NCBI GenBank assembly: GCA_919901875.1
Contig: CAKKQG010000413.1
Span: 1 to 8,468 of the forward strand
DNA from: Anaerolineales bacterium
Lineage (GTDB): Bacteria; Chloroflexota; Anaerolineae; Anaerolineales; VGOW01
DNA: 8,468 bases
Direction: 5' to 3'
Shown here: positions 4,565 to 8,468 of the stretch, in pieces
Position numbering within the stretch: position 1 is the stretch's first letter
Layout of the letters: each line of letters opens with the position of its first letter
The notes under the pieces: generated by a model
Told to the model about the DNA's origin: nothing
Seen by the model: only the letters and a program-made list of their open reading frames with translations
Database searches by the model: none
Program-made: the position numbers and the translations under genes

Positions 4565-5787
4565 ATCACCTCCTCATACACCCCCACAATCTTCTCGGCG
4601 ATCAAATTCCACGTATAGTTCTTGGCGTAATCCGCCGCTTGCGACCCAAGTGTTTGCCGCAATTCTTCATCGCCGATGATCTTCTGCAATCGATCACACA
4701 ACATTTCGGGATCACGATCCGGGATGGTGAAGCCGGTCTCGCCGTCTTTTACCAAGAACGCCAACCCCCCCACTTCTGAGGCGATCACCGGCGTGCCGCA
4801 CGCCATTGCCTCTAACGCCACCATGCCAAATGATTCATAGTGCGACGGCATGATCACTGCGTGTGCTGACGCATAATAATAATTAAGCGTGTCTTGATTG
4901 CGCGCGCCCAAAAACGCCACCACATCGCCAATGCCAAGCTCTTGACGCAATGCTCTTAGTCGCTGCATCTCGGCATCATCTTGCGATGGGTTGGATGAGC
5001 CGCCGATGATCGAGAGGCACAAGTGAGGCGGCATCACTCCGCGATCTCGCAACAACTTCATCGCTCGCAACAACGTATCCACACCCTTCAACGGTTCGAT
5101 GCGACCCACGAACAGTAACATCATATCGCTCGGTGGCACACCGATCTTCTCCTTCGCTTCGTGCATGGGGATGGGGTGAAAAGTAGAAAGATCAACGCCG
5201 GGCGGTATCACTTCGATCTTGTTCATATCCGCTTGCAGCAGCCACTGGAGTTGAGCTTCTTCGGCGGCGGTTGCGGCGATGAGGCGATCGGCCCATTTGA
5301 GAATCTTTGATTCGTTTTCTAAGCGCAATTCCGGTTCAAACTCTTCCGGGCGTTGAGCGATGCGGTTCTTCATCACGCCTAAGGTATGCGCCATGTGGAT
5401 AATCGGCACATTCCAAAATTGGCGCAGCTCATTGGCAGCAACGCCCGACAGCCAATAGTGCGAATGGATCACGTCATACTTTAAGTCTTCAAGCGCGGCA
5501 AATTCGCGCACGCCGCCGACAAACTCCGGCAGCCATTTATAGATTTCAGTTTTAGCCAACGGTGTTTCGGGACCGGCAGGGATGTGAACGACGCGGTTGC
5601 CATTCCCCAGATCGTGCTTGACGTGCGGTTGATGTTCGTCTTGAGATCGGGTGAAGACATCCACGCCGATCCCGCGCCTGCCCAATTCACGCGTGAGATC
5701 GCGCACGTAGACGTTCATGCCGCCGGTATCTTTTCCGCCCAGAGTTGCTAACGGACACGTATGAACAGATAGCATTGCGATTCGCAT
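4552..5787 (-). CDS. GT4-family glycosyltransferase (MshA / sucrose-phosphate synthase-like)
   Basis: This 411-residue GT-B fold enzyme transfers a sugar from a nucleotide-sugar donor with retention of configuration. GGMNVYV (22-28) is the N-terminal loop found in MshA and sucrose-phosphate synthases, and HSHYWLSG (108-115) is typical of the same group. FVGRIEPLKG (226-235) carries the donor-phosphate-binding R229 and K234, and the EX7E motif spans E318 to E326 in HYESFGMVALEAMACGTPV. The acceptor cannot be decided: glycolipid, compatible solute, exopolysaccharide or a mycothiol-like step are all possible, and no pathway neighbour is present. No signal peptide or membrane segment is seen. The start is supported by a perfect TATAAT six bases upstream, suggesting leaderless mRNA. 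The 3' end overlaps the convergent metallopeptidase-like gene by 13 nt. Confidence 0.9.
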   Translation of the reverse strand: MRIAMLSVHTCPLATLGGKDTGGMNVYVRDLTRELGRRGIGVDVFTRSQDEHQPHVKHDLGNGNRVVHIPAGPETPLAKTEIYKWLPEFVGGVREFAALEDLKYDVIHSHYWLSGVAANELRQFWNVPIIHMAHTLGVMKNRIAQRPEEFEPELRLENESKILKWADRLIAATAAEEAQLQWLLQADMNKIEVIPPGVDLSTFHPIPMHEAKEKIGVPPSDMMLLFVGRIEPLKGVDTLLRAMKLLRDRGVMPPHLCLSIIGGSSNPSQDDAEMQRLRALRQELGIGDVVAFLGARNQDTLNYYYASAHAVIMPSHYESFGMVALEAMACGTPVIASEVGGLAFLVKDGETGFTIPDRDPEMLCDRLQKIIGDEELRQTLGSQAADYAKNYTWNLIAEKIVGVYEEVIYAK

Positions 5788-5793
5788 GATGGT

Positions 5794-5799
5794 ATTATA
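5794..5799 (-). promoter_or_regulatory. -10 box for a leaderless glycosyltransferase transcript
   Basis: On the minus strand a perfect TATAAT is followed by ACCATC and then the ATG, the same six-base spacing as at def. RNA should begin at the start codon. No strong -35 is visible; the region where it would lie is the 7-nt repeat array. Confidence 0.6.
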
Positions 5800-5801
5800 A
5801 A

Positions 5802-5895
5802 TTGGAAGTTGGAGGTTGGAAGTTGGAGGTTGGATGGTTAGTAGTTTGGAGTTTGGGGTTTTGGGATTTGGGATTTTGAGATTTGAAGTTGGAGA
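5802..5895 (+). repeat. Degenerate 7-nt tandem array between divergent genes
   Basis: About thirteen head-to-tail units of 7-8 nt fill the space between the divergent glycosyltransferase and antiporter genes. Four regular units (TTGGAAG, TTGGAGG, TTGGAAG, TTGGAGG at 5802-5829) are followed by degraded forms such as TTTGGAG, TTTGGGG and TTTGGGA, ending with TTGGAGA at 5889-5895. All run in one direction, so no long hairpin forms. The strand is strikingly G/T-rich and nearly free of C. The last unit's GGAG lies four bases before the antiporter ATG and may act as its ribosome-binding site. Confidence 0.7.
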
Positions 5896-5898
5896 CTT

Positions 5899-7104
5899 AT
5901 GGAGCCTTTACTTCTACAAATCGCTATCGTTCTTGCCGCCGCTAAAATGGGCGGCTGGATGTCCAAGCAAATAGGTCAGCCAGCAGTGTTGGGTGAATTG
6001 CTCGCCGGTTTGATCTTGGGGCCCTCGGCGATCAATCTGTTTGGGATTAATTATTTTAGCCAAGCACATACCACCGAAACGATCCGTGAACTGGGTGAGA
6101 TCGGCGTGATCTTTTTGATGTTCGTCGCCGGGTTAGAGATCGAACTTTCGGATTTTGCCAAGTTGGGCAAACCGGCTTTTCTAGCCGGGACGTTAGGCGT
6201 GATTGTGCCAATTGCATTAAGCATGATCTTCATCACGCCGTTCGGTTACGATTTGACGCACTCGGCATTTGTCGGCATCACGCTGGCGGCTACATCGGTC
6301 AGCATTTCGGCGCAAACGTTGATGGAACTCAATTTATTGCGCAGCCGCGAAGGGTTGACTCTGCTCGGCGCGGCAGTGGTGGACGATGTGTTAGCGCTCG
6401 TTGCACTCTCGATCTTCACCGCGCTCGTCGGCGAGAGCAGTAGTGGATTTTTGGAATTGGTTTGGATCACCACGCGAATGATCCTTTTTCTGACGATCTC
6501 GTTCTTCGGCGGCTTGTGGTTATTGCCGCGCGTGGTGCGCTGGGCAAATCGTCTTTCGATCAGCCAGCCCGTGATGTCGGTTGTCATTATCAACATTATG
6601 ATCTTCGCTTGGGCAGCGCAAGCGTTGGGAAGTGTGGCGGCGATCACCGGTTCGTTCATCGCCGGAGTCGGTCTCTCGCGCAGTGAAGTCAAGAACGAAA
6701 TCGTGCGCGGCATCCACACCCTCACCTATTCTTTTTTTGTGCCGATCTTTCTGGTGGGCATCGGGCTCACCGCCAATATGCGCGCGCTATCACCCAACGA
6801 TCTCGCTTTCGCCAGCGTGGTGATCGTGATCGCTATCATTTCTAAAGTCGTCGGCTGCGGGTTGGGGGCAAAAGTGGGTGGTATGACGTGGGGCGAATCG
6901 TTCCGTGTGGGCGTCGGCATGATCTCGCGCGGCGAAGTGGGATTGATCGTCGCCAGTGCCGGCATCACCAGCGGGATCATTTCGAACAGCGTCTTCACCG
7001 TGGTGATCGTGATGGTGATCGTTTCAACGTTAGTGACGCCGCCTTTACTGCGACTCGTTTTCAGCAAGTCGGCGTCACAAACAGTAGACATTGTTGACAG
7101 GTGA
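5899..7104 (+). CDS. CPA2-family cation:proton antiporter
   Basis: This inner-membrane protein exchanges protons for Na+ or K+ and helps control cytoplasmic pH and salt. Its 401 residues form about a dozen hydrophobic segments of the Na+/H+ exchanger fold. Family marks include GQPAVLGELLAGLILGPS (26-43), LGEIGVIFLMFVAGLE (65-80), the ion-binding Asp pair VDD (D162, D163), FVPIFLVGIGL (280-290), K316 in the SKVVG segment and MISRGEVGLIVASAG (341-355). The two aspartates suggest an electrogenic NapA/GerN-like exchanger, which is inference; the ion is not certain. The protein ends after the membrane domain and lacks the NAD-binding (RCK) domain of KefB/KefC. GGAG four bases upstream is the only ribosome-binding candidate and belongs to the repeat array. 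A perfect inverted repeat covers the stop codon. The P-II-like gene follows 42 nt later. Confidence 0.93.
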   Translation: MEPLLLQIAIVLAAAKMGGWMSKQIGQPAVLGELLAGLILGPSAINLFGINYFSQAHTTETIRELGEIGVIFLMFVAGLEIELSDFAKLGKPAFLAGTLGVIVPIALSMIFITPFGYDLTHSAFVGITLAATSVSISAQTLMELNLLRSREGLTLLGAAVVDDVLALVALSIFTALVGESSSGFLELVWITTRMILFLTISFFGGLWLLPRVVRWANRLSISQPVMSVVIINIMIFAWAAQALGSVAAITGSFIAGVGLSRSEVKNEIVRGIHTLTYSFFVPIFLVGIGLTANMRALSPNDLAFASVVIVIAIISKVVGCGLGAKVGGMTWGESFRVGVGMISRGEVGLIVASAGITSGIISNSVFTVVIVMVIVSTLVTPPLLRLVFSKSASQTVDIVDR

Positions 7105-7133
7105 CAGTCACTTCGAAAGTGACTGTCACCTGT
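7097..7133 (+). repeat. Perfect 17-bp inverted repeat across the antiporter stop codon
   Basis: ACAGGTGACAGTCACTT (7097-7113) and its exact reverse complement (7117-7133) enclose a CGA loop. Each arm also contains a smaller near-palindrome (GTGACAGTCAC, GTGACTGTCAC). The antiporter TGA (7102-7104) is inside the left arm, and the next gene's Shine-Dalgarno starts one base after the right arm. No T-tract follows, so it is not a standard terminator. It may be a REP-like dispersed element, an RNA stabiliser that sets the ratio of the two products, or an operator. Confidence 0.8.
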
Positions 7134-7146
7134 AGGAGAGTGCTTA

Positions 7147-7515
7147 ATGCCTCAATTGATCGTGTTCGTAGTAGACAATCCCGAAAAGACAGATGAAGTG
7201 GTGGATGTGTGGATGGCGCTCGGCGTGCCGGGCGTGACGATCTTCGACAGCAGCGGTATCGGACGGGCGACAAGTAAAGGCACCATGCTTGACGACATGC
7301 CGTTGATGCCAAGTTTGTCAAGCCTGTTGCGAGCCAGCCGCGAAGCGCCGCACTGCACTTTGTTCTCGGTGGTCGCCGATGATTTTAATGTAGACACACT
7401 GGCACAAGCCACACAAAAGATCGCCGGTGAGTTCGACGAGCCGAATACCGGCATCTTATTCACCGTGCCGATCTCGCGCGTGTGGGAAACAGCGCCGCAT
7501 AAGATCACACGTTAA
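7147..7515 (+). CDS. Small P-II-like protein paired with the antiporter
   Basis: The 122-residue soluble protein has no signal peptide or membrane segment. It starts with a hydrophobic strand (LIVFVVDN, 4-11), then a helix, then GVPGVTIFDSSGIGR (26-40). It ends with strands such as NTGILFTVPISRVWE. This order recalls the ferredoxin-like fold of P-II signalling proteins, and small P-II-like proteins are known as partners of transporters; the assignment is by pattern, without a search. It is the second gene of an apparent operon with the antiporter, with a good Shine-Dalgarno (AGGAG at 7134-7138, eight bases before the ATG). A regulatory role on the antiporter, perhaps sensing a nucleotide or second messenger, is inference. 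An intrinsic terminator follows the stop codon. Confidence 0.7.
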   Translation: MPQLIVFVVDNPEKTDEVVDVWMALGVPGVTIFDSSGIGRATSKGTMLDDMPLMPSLSSLLRASREAPHCTLFSVVADDFNVDTLAQATQKIAGEFDEPNTGILFTVPISRVWETAPHKITR

Positions 7516-7526
7516 CCCCACTACAG

Positions 7527-7592
7527 AGACCCGAAGGATTTTATCCGCTCCGCTTCGCTACGGGACGCTTCGCAAAACCCTTCGGGTCTTTT
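7527..7592 (+). terminator. Intrinsic terminator after the antiporter operon
   Basis: AGACCCGAAGG (7527-7537) pairs perfectly with CCTTCGGGTCT (7579-7589). After one mismatch TTTT (7539-7542) pairs with AAAA (7574-7577), and TTTTCTCT follows the stem. The long loop contains the direct repeat CGCTTCGC (7551-7558 and 7566-7573). It lies 12 nt past the P-II-like gene and before the end of the convergent lipoprotein gene. The minus-strand side has only a weak T-rich flank, so it mainly serves the plus strand. Confidence 0.75.
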
Positions 7593-7605
7593 CTCTGCAA
7601 CTCTT

Positions 7606-8466
7606 TTATCTCTCGCACTCCCCTTTCTCTCTTACTTCTTCAATTCTCAGATTTTCAAAAGTCAGGCGCAGATCAGGCGCCGTGGCTGAATAGATGCTGG
7701 CGCCCACTTGAAGTGAAGCCGGGAAATCAGCCCGTGTGTAAGTCGTCGCCAATAGCCATGTGGTTGCATTCACCGCGCGCCTGTAAAGATTAATATCGCT
7801 CCCGACACGACACAGGCGGAGTTCGGCGCTGCCGCTTGTCCAAGACAACGTGTCATACTGCGAGACGTTGTTCGTCGTATTCTTCGTCTCTATTGCCAGC
7901 CTGTTCTCGGCATTGCCAACGACAATGTGTACATAATTCTCGGTTGTGCTGGCAGGGTTGCGCACGATGAGACCGCCCAAATGAATTCTGTTACCCGGCG
8001 GGTCGGTTGGAGTTGTGCTTTTAGTCGCTTTCACAATCGCCGTGATCTTAAAGTTGCCGTTGGTGTTGCGGTAGACCGCGCCGCCTTGCGAGTTGTTGAG
8101 CCACAGCCCCGGCTGTTTAAGAGTCAACGTCAAAAGATTCGCCTTAGTGTCAAATCCCAAATCAAACGTCGAACCTTTGATCGTTTCCCATGAAGAATCA
8201 TAGCGAGCAATTACGGCAGGCGTTGTTACACTCGTTGACCGCACGACTGGCGTGGGCAAAACCAATGTCGGCTCGGGTGCTTTCGTAGGCGTGGAAGTGG
8301 GCAGCGCCGTTGCTGTGGGAACAGCAGTTGCCGTTGGGGGCGCCGTCGGCACTTCCGTTGGCGACACATCTTCAATGACCAGCACCGTTGAAACCGGCTC
8401 GCTGTATCCACCGCAGGCTAACGTCGTGATCAAAACAGTGATGAGTGGAATCGAATATCTCTTCAT
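7606..8466 (-). CDS. Lipoprotein with Thr/Pro-rich linker and a concanavalin-like domain
   Basis: The 286-residue protein starts with a short signal peptide (MKRYSIPLITVLITTLAC), with C18 as the likely lipidated cysteine; TLAC is an acceptable but not ideal lipobox because Thr occupies -3. Residues about 35-82 form a Thr/Pro/Ala-rich linker of repeated PT and TATA-like units, as often seen in surface proteins of Chloroflexota. The rest (about 83-280) looks like an all-beta domain, with strands such as GNFKITAIVKA, HLGGLIVRN, NYVHIVVG and LRLCRVGSDINLYRR. This resembles concanavalin A-like or DUF1349-type folds that bind carbohydrate; that assignment is tentative. It should be anchored outside the cell membrane. 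The start codon is near the window edge, so its promoter is not visible. No neighbour explains its role. Confidence 0.78.
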   Translation of the reverse strand: MKRYSIPLITVLITTLACGGYSEPVSTVLVIEDVSPTEVPTAPPTATAVPTATALPTSTPTKAPEPTLVLPTPVVRSTSVTTPAVIARYDSSWETIKGSTFDLGFDTKANLLTLTLKQPGLWLNNSQGGAVYRNTNGNFKITAIVKATKSTTPTDPPGNRIHLGGLIVRNPASTTENYVHIVVGNAENRLAIETKNTTNNVSQYDTLSWTSGSAELRLCRVGSDINLYRRAVNATTWLLATTYTRADFPASLQVGASIYSATAPDLRLTFENLRIEEVREKGECER

Positions 8467-8468
8467 GA

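Noticed and set aside
4543..4779. Plus-strand 78-codon ORF beneath the glycosyltransferase gene
   Set aside because: It is antisense to a well-supported gene, has no recognisable domain and looks like a chance open frame.
4552..5787. Firm assignment as MshA of mycothiol synthesis
   Set aside because: Shared motifs also occur in sucrose-phosphate synthases and other GT4 enzymes, and no mycothiol gene is nearby.
5899..7104. KefB/KefC potassium efflux protein
   Set aside because: There is no C-terminal NAD-binding RCK domain; the protein stops after the membrane domain.

Overview
The window looks like chromosomal DNA of a Chloroflexota bacterium, probably of the Anaerolineae. This rests on protein style, a lipoprotein with a Thr/Pro-rich linker, intergenic spacers built from short tandem words, and several genes that appear to be transcribed without a 5' leader. 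No taxonomic marker allows a firmer call. Nothing looks phage-like or plasmid-like.

Layout: positions 1-98 hold the tail of a probable antitoxin, overlapping a PIN-domain toxin (98-517) that ends in an intrinsic terminator. A Nudix hydrolase (588-1019) and peptide deformylase (1091-1690) follow. A histidine block comes next: a consensus promoter buried in the end of def, a 22-codon leader ORF with nine His codons (seven in a row), an intrinsic terminator at 1805-1841, hisS (1914-3173), tRNA-His (3222-3296) and tRNA-Arg(TCG) (3371-3443). Then come an HExxH metallopeptidase-like protein (3500-4564) and, convergent with it, a GT4 glycosyltransferase (5787-4552, minus). A CPA2-type cation/proton antiporter (5899-7104) and a small P-II-like protein (7147-7515) form a probable operon. 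A minus-strand lipoprotein (8466-7606) closes the window.

The main discovery candidate is the hisS leader. Promoter, His-codon leader peptide, competing antiterminator and terminator are arranged as in ribosome-mediated attenuation. They would make histidyl-tRNA synthetase expression respond to a shortage of charged tRNA-His, whose own gene lies just downstream. The leader ORF itself appears leaderless, since its ATG sits where transcription should start.

A second theme is non-coding architecture. Three spacers (upstream of hisS, between the tRNAs, and between the glycosyltransferase and antiporter) are built from degenerate 7-nt tandem units, two of them as opposed arrays that fold into long hairpins. 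Two other spacers carry 9-nt pyrimidine-rich tandem units just upstream of start codons. A perfect 17-bp inverted repeat covers the antiporter stop codon inside the antiporter/P-II-like operon.
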